Shown: one piece after another, positions 12,487-25,300 of the stretch
Numbering within the stretch: the stretch's first letter is position 1
Layout of the letters: every line of letters begins with the position of its first letter
Assembly (NCBI GenBank): GCA_019802505.1
Contig: JAFMOC010000021.1
Coordinates: 5,452,501-5,516,500 of the forward strand
DNA: 64,000 bases
Source of the DNA: Corydoras sp. C115
Lineage: Eukaryota > Chordata > Actinopteri > Siluriformes > Callichthyidae
Direction: 5' to 3'
Position numbers and translations under genes: made by a program
Notes under the pieces: model-generated
What the model was told of the DNA's origin: nothing
The model's database searches: none
Seen by the model: the letters and a program-made list of their open reading frames with translations, nothing else

Positions 12487-15400
12487 ATGGGGGACAAAGC
12501 AGGCACAAGGTGAGATTTTGTGCACACGGGCGCAACCATATTCACGAGATATAATCTTAACAGACCTGATTCCTCTTCGCTGCAGAACCACAGCCTTGTT
12601 AACGTTAGCTGCCGTTAGCCTTTTAGCTTTTCTACCAAATTGTAGATGTCGTTATAATCACAGCATCAAAACACACGAATTTCGATTCAATTTGCACATT
12701 AAATGTACCGTTAATATAATACACAATCCCGCTATTTACTTTGTAATGCATTTACACGATCATAGCACGTACACAGTTTCTGTATGGCATCTTGATCGAG
12801 GTTTCTGCTCGTTTGTGAAAACGCTTTTCTTTTTATGAAAAAAAAAACCTTTGTGTATATTATCCATATAATATTATAAGTTTTAGTTTCTATTAATGGC
12901 GGCACGGTGGTTTAGTGGTTAGCACGTTCGCCTCTCAGCGCTAGGGATTCCCGGTTCGAAACCCCATCTCGGTGGAGTCTCCATGTTCTCCCCGTGTCTG
13001 CGTGGGTTTCCTCCGGGTTCTCCGGTTTCCTCCCACAGTCCAAAAACATGGATCAAGTCAATTGAATTCTTAAAAATTGCCTCATATAGAGTGTGTATGT
13101 GTGAGTGAGTGTGTGCCCAGCGATGGATTGGCGCCCTGTCCTGGGTCCATCTGCCCAGCGCCCGAGACGTTCTCCCCTGGATGGGCATGGGGAACCCCAC
13201 CGCGACCCTAATAGAGGATAAAGCGGGAGATAATGAATGAATGAATAAGTTTCTATTAATGTGATAACTCAGTGCCCTATTGCAATCATTTCTATGCGGT
13301 CTGTCAAAGTTATGCTATTATTCATATGGGTCGTGTTTAAGATAAATATATACACTAATTTTTATTCAGTGTTTAAACAATGACAAATGACAAAATTAAT
13401 CTGTAGTCTGCAATGTTTTCCCCCTCATATTGCAGGGTTTTTACTGTTGTACAACAGCCATTGTAGTGCTATAGACCTTCCACTACATGAAAATTCAAAT
13501 CTGTTTAAATAGAATCTGAACTTGTTTTCACTTCTGTATTCAAACATTATATCCGTTAATGGCACAAAAGAACATTTAAAAAAATAATAAATAAAGATGT
13601 TATCCGTTTGTTAATACTGGATTTAATTGACTAATCATACATTTACACTAACTAGAATAAACGTTCCTAATGCCATGGAAACAAGCTTTGATCAGAGACA
13701 TGATATTCATTATAAATAAAGTGATTTTGAATCGCTGTTGGAAAACCATTAATGGACATTGTCCTTTTTTGGCCACATTATTAGTTCTAAAACTTACAGA
13801 TAATTTATAAGGTTTGTGTTTAAGATTCATGTTTAAGATAAGTTTCGAGGACATACATTGCAAGCGCTGCCTTGCAAGAACGTTACCCACCCAAATCATG
13901 GATTTTTCAGCCTCTTACCATCTGGTAGGCGTTACAGGAGCCTCTGTTGCTGCACCAGCAGACTCAAGAAAAGATTTTATTTTTTTCCTGAGGCGGTTAT
14001 CCTCGTGCACACTACACATACACTTTAATAACTCTCTGCACAACCACTTCTCTGCACCTTCTGTACTGTAATGTACTTTATATCATGTTCATATTATGCA
14101 AATATTGTGTTTATGTAATATCATTTTCATATTATCTATATACATTTATATATTTCATTTCTCCATGCACCGGTCACTGTTATTAATGCACTTTTTGAAA
14201 ATAATGTATATATTGCGCTTCTGATGTTAGATGCTAACTACATTTCATTGGCCCTGTACTTGTACTCTGCACAGTGACAATAAAGTTAAATCTAATGTAA
14301 TTTAAGATAAATATATGAACTAATATTTATTTCATGTTTAAACAATACCAAATGTGTACATTGCACCCCTTTTAATCTGTATTCTGCAATGTTTTTTTTT
14401 TCTCGTATTGTTGAGTTTTTACTTCTGTAACAGCCACTGTAGTAATATAGACCTTTTTACTAAAGGCTGTATATCAAAAGTCATACCTTTTACAGTAGAT
14501 TATAAAAGTTCAAATATAATCTAAACTTGTTTTCTCTTATGTATTTGAACTTTATATCCCTTAATAGTACAAATATTTTTTTTCTAATGATGTAATCCAT
14601 TAGTTTATACTGGATTTAAGTAATAATTTAAATGTAATTACCCAATCTAATTGAATACTTGTGTTTTTTCTAGGGTGTTCAAGAAGTCCAGTCCAAACTG
14701 CAAGGTAAAATGCGTCGTCTTGTATTTTCAATACAATAATTATTGTTGTGGTTGTAGGAGTTTTGGCAAACATTGTTTAAGTGGAATTGTAGGAGTTGTG
14801 GCAACCGTCTAATAGGAGGGACAGTAGGAGTTCTGGCACCAACCATTAGGAAGATTGTAGAAGTTTTGTGATTCTTAGTTATACATTGTCGATTTTGAAA
14901 TTTAGTATGTTTTGGCTCATTATGATCCTGTCAGCTTTATACTTGTAACAAATGTTTATTTATTTATTTATTTTTTTTTTTTTTAAGTTGCTTCTACGAT
15001 TTGTTGTCCTACATGTGCAACACAACCCTAAGTGTCACCTTTTTTCATTTGCTATAAAGTTTGTTTACTACGTTCATTAAAAAAAGCAGAATGTCAGGAT
15101 GCCTAAACTCAATCCAACAAGTGTAATACAGACTTCATGCACACATTTAATAATAACATCTACAGCATTATTAAACTGTTCAAAGATACATGGTATAACA
15201 TACATCCACTCAGCAGGCACTTTATTAGGTACATCTCCTTTACATTTACATTTGGTCATTTATTGGACGCTTTTATCCAAAGCGACTTACAAGGTGAGCA
15301 CAGGGTTAATCACAACATCCCTGGAGCAATGAGGGTTAAGGGTCTTGCTCAAGGACCCACATTGGTAACTTCAGTGGAACTGGGATTTGAACCCCCAACC

Positions 15401-17349
15401 TTCAGATTGACAGCCCAACACCCTAACCACTGAGCTACCTTGCCCTACCTTGATCTCCTTTCATCATTGTCTATTTTTCAGTTCTCCTTCCCAAATATGA
15501 GTTTGTATTCTTACAATTACAGACTGATTTGTAAATGTGTTTAGGAATTTGAATAGCGCTGCTGATGTCTGTCAAAATAATTCAACACGCTGAAACACCC
15601 ACACCTCATTAGACCAGAACAAAGCGGACATACAAAGTATGCAATAAAATTAATGGACTACAGTCTGTAGTCTGTAAACGTTAAACTACACATTGTATCT
15701 CTATGTTAAGTGGAGCTAATAACATGGACATTGTGTGCAGAAACAGAGATATGAATCTAATAATGTGGCTGGTAATTCTATATGAATGTAAATTGCATAG
15801 TTGTTTTTCGTAAGTATCATATTTTGGGGATGGTTAAAAATATCTATAAGCAGCAAATATGCCATATAATGTTTAGAAGTTGCCATCAAATTTCAGTAGA
15901 AAAATCAATCAATACAGTATCGGATTGCTGTGGCTCTCCACTGCACGCTGCTTAAACATTAATAATTGTTTTAACACTAATTTTAGATTACAGTGTATCT
16001 TGGGAAAAGGGATTTTGTGGATCATTTGGATCAGGTGGATCATGTAGGTGAGTTGACATCGCTGGTCTTACAGGGTTTATATGATTTAGTCCCCCTATAA
16101 AGGTCTTAATTCATTACTTGATTATAGATGGTGTCATCCTGGTAGATCCAGAATATCTTAAAGACAGAAAAGGTAAAATGTGTTTAATGTGTCTTTCTGT
16201 GGCTTCTAATGTTTCAGTTTATATTTATTTTTAATAACATTGCATTCTAGTTGGTTTCTAATTCTGTTTTCATCCTTTCCTAGTGTTTGTGACATTAACC
16301 TGTGCCTTTCGATATGGACGAGAGGACCTAGATGTTCTTGGTCTTTCCTTCCGGAAAGATCTCCACATATCAACATTTCAAGCTTTCCCACCCAAACCAG
16401 AGGAGCGCAAACCAAACAGTCGCCTGCAGGAGAGACTTTTAAAGAAACTGGGCCAACATGCCCATCCTTTTTATTTTACTGTAAGCAAAATTATACAAAA
16501 AATTAATGTTTGTTATTTTTGATGACCTGGACTAGGCGACATGTTATTGACACTTGAACAGTGGAAATATAAAGATTAATATTCAATTAATATGTTTTGT
16601 GCATTTCTTTCCAGATCCCTCAAAACTTGCCATGTTCAGTTACCTTGCAGCCTGGTCCTGAGGACACAGGGAAGGTATTCTTTTTTTTTTTTTTTAAACT
16701 CTATTTATACTTGTGATGGCAGGACATGTGTTTTTTTTTTTGTTTTTGTTTTTTTAAAGGGTGGTTCATATCACTTACATCTCTCTATGTCCTCTTCAGG
16801 CCTGTGGGGTAGATTATGAAATCAAAGCTTTCTGCTCTAGGGCAGTGGAGGAGAAGATTCATAAGCGGTAAGCCTGCTCAATTTTCTCCATCATGCAATA
16901 TTTTAGACCAAATCAAGTAAACAGTCTTTCTAGCTTCATCATTGTGACATTTAGATGCACATTAAGATGCAGAGTGCATCTCAGTGAGCAGCTGCAGGAA
17001 AGCAAATGTCATGTCTCATCATAGGAAAAATGCAGACAGGTACTCTATCAAATGTAATAAAGCATGTTCTGTGCACTCACCAGCCACATTATTAGGTCTG
17101 TTTCTTTACTCTGAGCGCTAATGGTCAGAACCACCACAGAGCGGGTTTTAGTTGAGGTGTGGGTGGTTGTCAGTAAAGTACACGTTGTCAGTAGTGACAC
17201 TGATTTGGACACTTCATGAGGTAAGAATAATCCACCAACTCAAATGCTTAACCATCAGCATGCAATATGCAGCATTATGTGAGCTGTATTAGTGGATAAG
17301 CTATTGTCGTCAAAAGACTTTACATCTACAAGGTGGAGCAATTAGATAG

Positions 17350-17407
<58 letters not shown>

Positions 17408-17430
17408 ATATATATATATATGTGTGTGTG

Positions 17431-17469
<39 letters not shown>

Positions 17470-20400
17470 TTAGCAACACTGCATCTAACCATCTTATCTT
17501 TAACTTTATGACTATTTACCATGGCACCTGATGGTGCCTGAAATAAATTAGGCAGGAAGTAAAAATTAGAAAAACAAAATAGCCAGGTATACTGTACGTG
17601 TCAAGAACAAGCAATAAAGATGCCCAAAATATGATGTGAAAAAATAATACTAAATATAATTTGCTTAGTACAGTAAAAGAAAACTTGGCTTAAGTTTATT
17701 TAATTATTACTGATATCATTTTGCATTAGGAATTCTGTGCGACTTGTGATTCGTAAAGTGCAGTATGCTCCTGAAAAGGCTGGGCCTCAGCCAATGGTGG
17801 AGACGACAAGAAGCTTTCTAATGTCTGAGCGCTCACTGCATTTAGAGGCTTCTCTTGACAAAGATGTAAGTATCATGCACGGTCTTTATTTGCATGAATG
17901 TTAGTATATAATTTACTAAGTTATATAATTATCATTATAGCTCTATTATCATGGCGAGCCCATCAGTGTGAATGTTCATGTCACCAACAACTCAACCAAG
18001 ACCGTCAAAAGGGTCAAAATATCAGGCAAGAAGTGTTTTATTGATTAGTATTGCCATCTGTCTGAGCTTCATCTAACTAAGCAATTAATGATGCTTCTTC
18101 TTCTGGCCTCAGTGCGGCAGTATGCCGACATCTGTCTGTTTAGCACAGCACAGTACAAATGTCCAGTGGCTCAGCTAGAGGCAGAGTAAGTATCAAACCA
18201 AAAGTAATAAATAAAATCATTTACATTCTTATAGCATGTTGTATTACACTTATGCAAACAACACATTTTGTTACATGACTAAATAAATGAAAGCCCTGAA
18301 TTATGTTAGTAAAAAAAAACAAAAAAAAAACATGTTTTTCTTTTTGGTTTCCACTGCTTGTACACATGTAACTTAAATCAGACTGAATTATAAAATAAAT
18401 GTAGCGAGTCAATCAATATTGACGTTACTGCAACAATTACATTTAAGAAGTCATTACAAACCACCAGAGTAGACCTACTCTACAACACATTACACTTAAG
18501 TTAATTTCAGCGTTAGTCATGCAGGTTAATTATAGTGTAACTTCTTAAGTTTAAGAAAAAATGTATTAAATTGTGGGATTTTTTTTTTTCTCAACTTTTG
18601 TTTGTTGTATTGTTTAGTTGGTGCATGTACTGCAGTAATGACTACTTTTGTTGCTTTTCAGTTATGCATGTGAACACAATGAATGGTCCTAAGAATGTCC
18701 AAATGTAATGTTCTTTTCCTGTTTCAGTGACCAGGTATCCTCCAGTTCAACATTTTGTAAGGTTTACACTCTCACACCATCCTTGAACAATAATCGAGAG
18801 AAACGAGGTCTGGCGCTAGATGGCAAGCTCAAACATGAAGACACCAACCTGGCCTCCAGCACCATGTTAGTCCCCAACATTTCAAAAAACACCTTATGGT
18901 TTGTGTACATTCAAAAACTAATTGTTCTGAGCAACTCTGTGATGTTCCTTGTCTCTTTCTTACTCTCTTTAGTGTTAGGGATGGGTGCAATAAAGAGGCT
19001 TTTGGAGTTTTGGTGTCGTATCGAGTCAAAGTCAAATTAGTCATCTCGCGTGGAGGGTAAGTTCCAGGGTTACCTCTCTTCTTTTAATTTAAATTACGCT
19101 GCAGTCACAATGCATTATGGAATTTTAATATTTTAAAGTAATTGTTGCCATATATTCCACCCTGACATTTTTTACAACCTTTTTCGGTTTAGATTTCCAA
19201 AAGGAATAAAAGAGTATTGAAATAAATCCAGTGTGTAGTTTAAACAGGAAAAAAATAAGTACCGGTAATCTTAAACCAATTTGCAAAGCAATAGGGACAA
19301 ACATCTGCCCCAGAGTAAAATTTATGTTTCTGCCAGGTTTTACGATGTTAAGCGTTGGTCAACATTTAAAGGATTTGAACAGACATAGACCTAACATAAT
19401 AAACTTTAATGAAAATCTAAATGTACAGTACAAGTCAAAAGTTTAAACACACCTTTTCGCTCCACTTTGGTTTATTTTGTTGTAACATTGTTTATTTTAT
19501 CATTTTAGAGCCTGTAGTCCATCTGTTTGTAAACTACATTACATATTGTGTCAGTTCTTTAATGGTCAGGACCCCAATAGTAGAACCAAAGAGCAGGTAT
19601 TAATTGGTTGGTGCATTATTCCTTTCCCAGCAGTTTCACCGAGGTGTTTAAATGAAACTACAGCAGCACTGCTGCACTAAAACCCCTCACCTCATCAGAG
19701 CAGGAAGGCAGTGAAACTTTTGACTAGTACTGTATTTTAATTCATGTCCGGCATCAAGTGTCCTGCTTTTATGATTGCCTAAAAAATTAAATCTGAAAAG
19801 CAGCGCACCATCAATATTTGACAAACATGGATTCAATGAATATAGAACAAGATTGCTTAATGTGGATTTTTGTCCATAAGTTTTCATTATGGAGCTATTT
19901 AAGAATTACTGATTTTTGGTCCTAAAATATCATGAAAACATAACTAGGGTTAAAAAAAACTGTTATGATTGATTCTGAACAATTACCATATTTCAACCAT
20001 TACCTAGTAGTAAATTCTGTATGTGGAAGACTTTGATCTAGTCAGGAAAGTGTTCTATAGTGATAGATTTAAAAGGAAGGCTCCACTTCACTTGCAAAAC
20101 TATTGCTGGAGGCATTTGGGTAAAATATTTTGTGTGCATAAGAGACTTGGTTAAGAAAGCTACATGTCTTTCATGTTGATGTGTATAAAATGTATAAAAC
20201 ATACAAAGCTGCTTATGCTCTCCTTTAACTTTTGCTTTCATTGCCATTTGTGTTTTCGCATCAGTCTGTTCTCTGCTGCCGTTTCATCTTTTTCTCTGTG
20301 TATCTGTTTCCCTCCATCTGTCTGTTAACTCTCCTGCGTTGCATCAGGCTTTTAAGCAGCTTACTGGAGAGGTAAATATACACTGTGCATTCCACTGGTT

Positions 20401-21400
20401 TTCCATTTGCCTGTCCAGGTTTGCAGTGAAGATTGCTCGATTCTGCTGCTCATCTGTTTGTACTTGTGAGATAACCTGGAAATGCCCACATTTACAGAAT
20501 GGCTGTGCTTAACGGCGCTTAAAGTGATTCAGACCTGCACTGTGTGACGGTTTATTTCTGCTTCCCACAGAGACGTCTCGGTTGAGCTGCCCTTTGTGTT
20601 GATGCATCCCAAACCCACAGAACTGTCGAACTCACAACCTGCCTCAGGTACTTGCTGTACAGCATCATACACTGCACATCATTAATCCATAGTACTATAT
20701 CAACACCTGTATTGTGCTTTCTGCATAAAGTTTGTCTGGGCTTTAATTGAATAAAACTAAAAACTGTTGCAGCAAATGTGTATAATCAAACTTCTCCCCT
20801 AAAGACCCATCCAACATTTCAGCTGAAAGACAAAGTCTACAACACAGATACAAAGGATGGAGAGAAATAGTTTCTGATTAAACATTTATAATTAAATACA
20901 TATGCATTAGACAAAAGAACGCAATACACCATTCTAAACATTGTTTAATATATAGTATGTCATTCTCCTTACTATAAAATTTCAGTGCACAATGCAAATA
21001 ATCCATACACATTTTTTAATTTTGTTAGTTAAAGTAAAGATTTTTTTTTAAATGTACATTCCCATACTGCTATAAACCAAAATACAAGCACCCCTGTATT
21101 TTGAGAATTTTAACTCTCTGTATTTGGTCTTATGAAAAGAAATACTAATGCATTAAATCATTTATTTTTAACAGTTGTCCCAGAAGCATGTCCTCCTCTC
21201 GACACCAACCTCATAGAATTTGACACGAAGTGAGTTTTCACTATTCACAAAATAATCTGTTAAAATGTCTTTGTGTAATAATTGTACCTTATATTTTTCG
21301 CTTTTACAGTAGCTTCACCCAGGATGATGATCTGGTTTTTGAAGATTTTGCACGTCTGCGATTAAAAGGAATCACTGATGATAAGGATGAGGACTGTTGA
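12487..21400 (+). CDS. arrb2: Beta-arrestin 2 (arrestin-3)
   Basis: Fifteen coding exons join in frame to 407 residues (human 409): 12487-12509, 14674-14704, 15987-16047, 16128-16172, 16284-16480, 16615-16674, 16800-16867, 17730-17865, 17941-18025, 18113-18185, 18728-18865, 18973-19056, 20571-20647, 21175-21229, 21310-21400. The protein binds phosphorylated, active GPCRs, stops G-protein coupling and recruits clathrin and AP2. Visible marks are VFKKSSPNCK, the finger loop in YGREDLDVLGLSF, the phosphate-sensor stretch RLVIRKVQYAPE, the polar-core GLALDGKLKHED, the clathrin box LIEFD and the AP2 motif DDDLVFEDFARLRLK. FKKSSPNC, LGQHAHPF and the leucine in ARLRLKG (nuclear-export type) fit ARRB2 rather than ARRB1. 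Exon 1 starts after an ETS-like acttccgg near 12360. Intron 9 uses a GC donor. A candidate alternative microexon sits at 20348-20371. Poly(A) signals include 21553-21558 and 22172-22177. Confidence 0.97.
12899..13247 (+). repeat. SINE copy 5, full length, in arrb2 intron 1
   Basis: Flanked by a perfect 14-bp target duplication, agtttctattaatg, at 12885-12898 and 13248-13261. This is the clearest insertion footprint in the window and sets the family boundaries. Confidence 0.97.
13895..14300 (+). mobile_element. 5'-truncated LINE 3' end in arrb2 intron 1
   Basis: Begins with a degraded end of a reverse-transcriptase reading frame (LLPSGRRYR-like: taccatctggtaggcgttacagg). It closes with cacagtgacaataaagttaaatctaa, the usual tail of fish L2/CR1-type LINEs. 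Confidence 0.65.
15185..15640 (-). repeat. tRNA-like SINE of a second family plus neighbouring repeat relic
   Basis: 15236-15450 carries gacgcttttatccaaagcgacttacaa, ggtcttgctcaaggaccc and a reversed tRNA-like head (tttgaacccccaacc ... taaccactgagctacc). The flanks (aggcactttattaggtac, cacccacacctcattagaccag) resemble another common fish repeat. In arrb2 intron 2. Confidence 0.75.
17060..17471 (+). repeat. Repeat relic and (AT)n/(GT)n microsatellite in arrb2 intron 7
   Basis: 17075-17225 has ccagccacattattaggtctg and caccacagagcgggtttt, parts of a dispersed fish repeat. 17352-17471 is alternating AT and GT dinucleotides ending in a T run. Confidence 0.6.
19424..19734. mobile_element. Tc1/mariner-type MITE, complete, in arrb2 intron 12
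   Basis: Both ends are inverted repeats: left tacagtacaagtcaaaagttt, right the reverse complement of tacagtactagtcaaaagttt. TA lies at each outer edge. It is 311 bp with no coding capacity. Size, termini and TA duplication fit a non-autonomous Tc1/mariner element. Confidence 0.8.
20348..20371 (+). other. arrb2: Candidate 24-nt alternative microexon of arrb2
   Basis: A 24-nt block lies between an acceptor (ttgcatcag) and a donor (gtaaat) in the intron between exons 18973-19056 and 20571-20647. If included it keeps frame and inserts LLSSLLER between SRGG and DVSVELPF. Mammalian ARRB1 has an alternative eight-residue insert (LLGDLASS) at exactly this place. Phase, length and position all match, but inclusion in mRNA is not shown. 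Confidence 0.6.
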
Positions 21401-22380
21401 AGTTTAATATATACTTTATTTACATAATTCAGAAAATCAAGTGACCACTAATTGATCCATTAATCCAAGTCTTCATATCATTCCTATGTAAAAGCAGTAT
21501 TTTGCCAACTTTCTGGCCATTTAGTTAAAACAAAAATATGAGACACTGATCAAATAAAAATAAATCTGAGAAAAGGTGCTTATACTTAGAAAGAAAACAT
21601 TTTCATAGAAAACTGCTCTCTCTCCTCTCATAAGTGATTGAGTTTATTTGCTGCTTGGATCAACCTCCAGTGATTAAGGACAATATGTGCTCTGTGGTTT
21701 ATTACTTGGAAATGTCCTTCAGTGTAAATTCCATATTTTTTATATATATATAAAACCATACTTTTCTTGGCTCAGGTGTGATGAAAATGTGTAATGGGTA
21801 TCTTGGACACAGCACCGAGATGTAGAAACAGTTAAAGATTGTTTTTAAGACAGTTTAAGCTCAATGGGACTGGTGATGTTGTTCATTGCACACTGTATCC
21901 ACCCCTCAGGTATGCTGGCTCAGTTTATTCACACGCATGTGGCAAAAGTTATGCTGATGCTGTAAAGGCTGTCTATGTCCATCAGCTAAATGCATGGGTA
22001 TTGTTATTTAGCACCCTCTGGTGTAAATAAACTTGATCTATTTAGTGAAAATTCAGATGGAAAGAAAAACCCAGTCATCCTTGTGTCAGCACAAATTCAC
22101 TAATCATGAAATTATTTTTTTTTCCATTTACATTTTTTTGGGGGAATTTCAGAATTTATTTAATTTTTTAAAATAAAATACAAATGACCAAGCAATGTCT
22201 CTGTCTTTTAAATGTATTTTATTTAATGTCCCTTTAGACCAGTAATTTTAAAGTACAGGTTATATATTTCTTTAAACCCAAATGGAGTCTTAGATCCTTT
22301 TAGAAATACAATAAAATTTGCATGTAAATGCATTTTACAGCAAAACTAAATTCAATGAAGATGAAATAAAAATGAAAAAA
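21401..22380. other. Convergent 3' region between arrb2 and the ATG16-like gene
   Basis: Holds the arrb2 3' UTR with several AATAAA signals and, on the minus strand, AATAAA candidates near 22213 for the ATG16-like gene. No other gene is seen. Confidence 0.6.
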
Positions 22381-25300
22381 TCAGAGATTATGTTCATTCA
22401 TGTGTGAGTTATCATTTGAATCACTTTGGATAACACGACCATTCAATCCCTTGCTCGCCTGCCGTCGAGGTGCTCTATGCAGATGCTTATTTAGTCGGCC
22501 AGCATAAAGGTTCCATCTAAGCAGGGGAAAAAAAACTGTGTTAGACTTTTTACACCAAACTCTTTATCTAAATTCAAGTGGGCAAACATTACACTTTGCC
22601 ATTTTAGGTACACCCATTTAGTACAGCTTGACTTGACATAGAATGTGTATAAAAATCCAAAAAACAGGTCAGAAATCACCACTGAATTCTCTAAAGAACT
22701 GGAAATTATTGTTAAATAAAGAATAATAGAACATGTTTTTTGTTCATTAAACATACTGTATATTAATGCAACATCCAACATTTATGTTATTGTACTGCAA
22801 TTTAATACCTAGACACGAATGACAGCATCTGTTGTGGATGGTCATAGGGATAATAATTGCGTCCAAATTTCTTACCATCATTACATGCAGATTTCACCCC
22901 TTTTTCAGTGTGAGGTGAGAGCACAAATCACTGCATCACCCTTGATATAAAGTAAATTATTAGGAGGAAAAAAGAGAAATCCTAATGCTTTTATAACGGT
23001 CACCTCTTTTCACAATGCATTAATGAATACCTTAGTTTGCACCCTGTTTGCTTTCTTTATTAAAAGAAAGCAATAAAACTTGGAAGTTCACTGGGTGGCA
23101 CTAACTTCTGCTCATGTTATTTCTCACAAATTGATGACAGAAGTACAGCTTGTTTCAAAAACATTAAACAATATAATTAGTTGAGTTATATTAGTTGAGT
23201 TTATTTAGATTAATTTCTTCAACCTGAATAGAGTTGGTCATATTTATGAGTGTAGTTTATTTATGGATTTATAAATCTGACACTATTGGGATTTGACTTA
23301 ATACTTTTTTTATTCACTGCATGGATCTATTTTTCTTACACCTGCATGTAAGAAAATTGCCAAAGATCCATTGCCAAAGGAATTATTCACCTTTCTAATG
23401 TAGCATTGTGCTTATTTAGTCTCTCTGCTTCCTCTCTTTTCTCTTCCAACCAGCGCTCAAGGAGTTCCTCTTTGTCCTGACGAATTATTTCCAACTCCTC
23501 TTTTAAAGTTCCTTGCTCCAGTCGTAATGCTGCCAACTCCTTAGCCTGACACTCTAACTTGTACTCATAATCTGACAGGTCAGTCTTCAGAGATCTTGCT
23601 CTGCGAGCCAGCAGCACAGCTTCTTTGCGATAGCGGGTGACTCTACAACCAGAAAACATTACCAATTCAGAGTAAAATATTACAAGTGTTTGTATCATAA
23701 CATAAAAATGATTAGGTTTTCTTACTGTGAGTGGCAGTACTGTAGTTCTGCTTCCTTCAGATAAAGATCACTGGTCAGTTCTGAGACTTTATGAGCAAGC
23801 TGAAACAAAAAAAAACATGACTTACTGGAATTCACTGTAACCTTGATCTAATTTTTTTTTTAAATAATTTTTTTTTTAAAAACTAAGAAGCAAAAAGCAT
23901 GTTTAGACATTGCCATTATTTTAGACAACTAATTAGACAATGAACTACATTTTTGTCGAGTTTATTGTGTGGTACACTAAAAATGTAAGTTGGTAGTATG
24001 CCAAAAAGTCTTAACATGAAGTGCACATCCATGTGCGTATAAAACAACCATCCATCCATTATCTTCAGCTTTACCCTATATTAGGGTCGCGGGGGGGTTC
24101 CGCATGCCCATCCAGGGGAGAACGTTTCAAGCGCTGGGCAGATACACCCAGGACAGGGTGCCAATCTATCACTGGGCACACATTCACTCACACAGACACA
24201 CATACACACTCTATATGGTGCAATTTTGGAGAACTCAATTGACTTCATCCATGTTTTTGGACTGTGGGAGGAAACCGGAGAACCAGGAGGAAACCCACGC
24301 AGACAAGGAGAGAACATGGAAACTACCCAGATGGGGATTCGAACCGGGAATCCCTAGTGCTGAGAGGAGAACGTGCTAACCACTAAGCCACTGTTTATTC
24401 AAAGCGACTTACAAGGTGAGCACAGGGTTAATCACAACATCCCTGGAGCAATGATTGTTAAGGGCCTTGCTCAAGGACCCACATTGGTAACTTCAGTAGA
24501 GCGTATAAAACAATATTACAAAATTCTATGTTGCAAATAGAAAGTATTACTATTGAGTATTTCTTTTAAAATTTGTTAAGGTAGTTTTGACAGAGCTGAA
24601 AGAAACACTTTTTGGCAAGAAATGAGAAATAATTAAATTAAATAGTAAATAATTAACTTCAAATTAATAATACTATCAAAATGGCTAACATTCATTTTCA
24701 ATGAATCAATGAGAGGGGAAAAAATAGGCCACAGTGTTCTTGAACTTGCCTACCAATGTCTAATGCTTTCATTTGTAAGTCTAAGTGAGCATTCAAGACA
24801 TCACGCTCATGAGATTGGGACAAATACAAAGGCACTATGATCTTGACCACAAAGTTTTATACAGTTCATCCTTGAATCTAAGCTTCCAGTCATTAAATCT
24901 TAATAAGATTTACAAGAATAGGTTGCACAAACAGCCAGCCAGAAAGCATAAAGTCTTGCCATGTGAAACAAATATACTATTCTTTTTATTACATAGCATT
25001 TACTTAAGAAATAAAACAAATTACAAAAGTTATTGACAAATTCTTTTGTTGCATTCTGAAGAGTGCAACAGAAGCATACCATATTTAGCAACTGTTTGTT
25101 ATTAAAAATAAACTGACTGCTAAATGCTTGTGATGGACAAATGTGAATCAGATTTTTTGGACAGTGCACTTATGTTCAGTAACTGGACTTTGCAACTTCA
25201 TTACATTTTTTTAAAGTAGTACTGATTTTACATTTAAGAAAGGCAACAATTTACACATTTACATTTAGTCACTTAGCAGACGCTTTTATTCAAAGCAACT

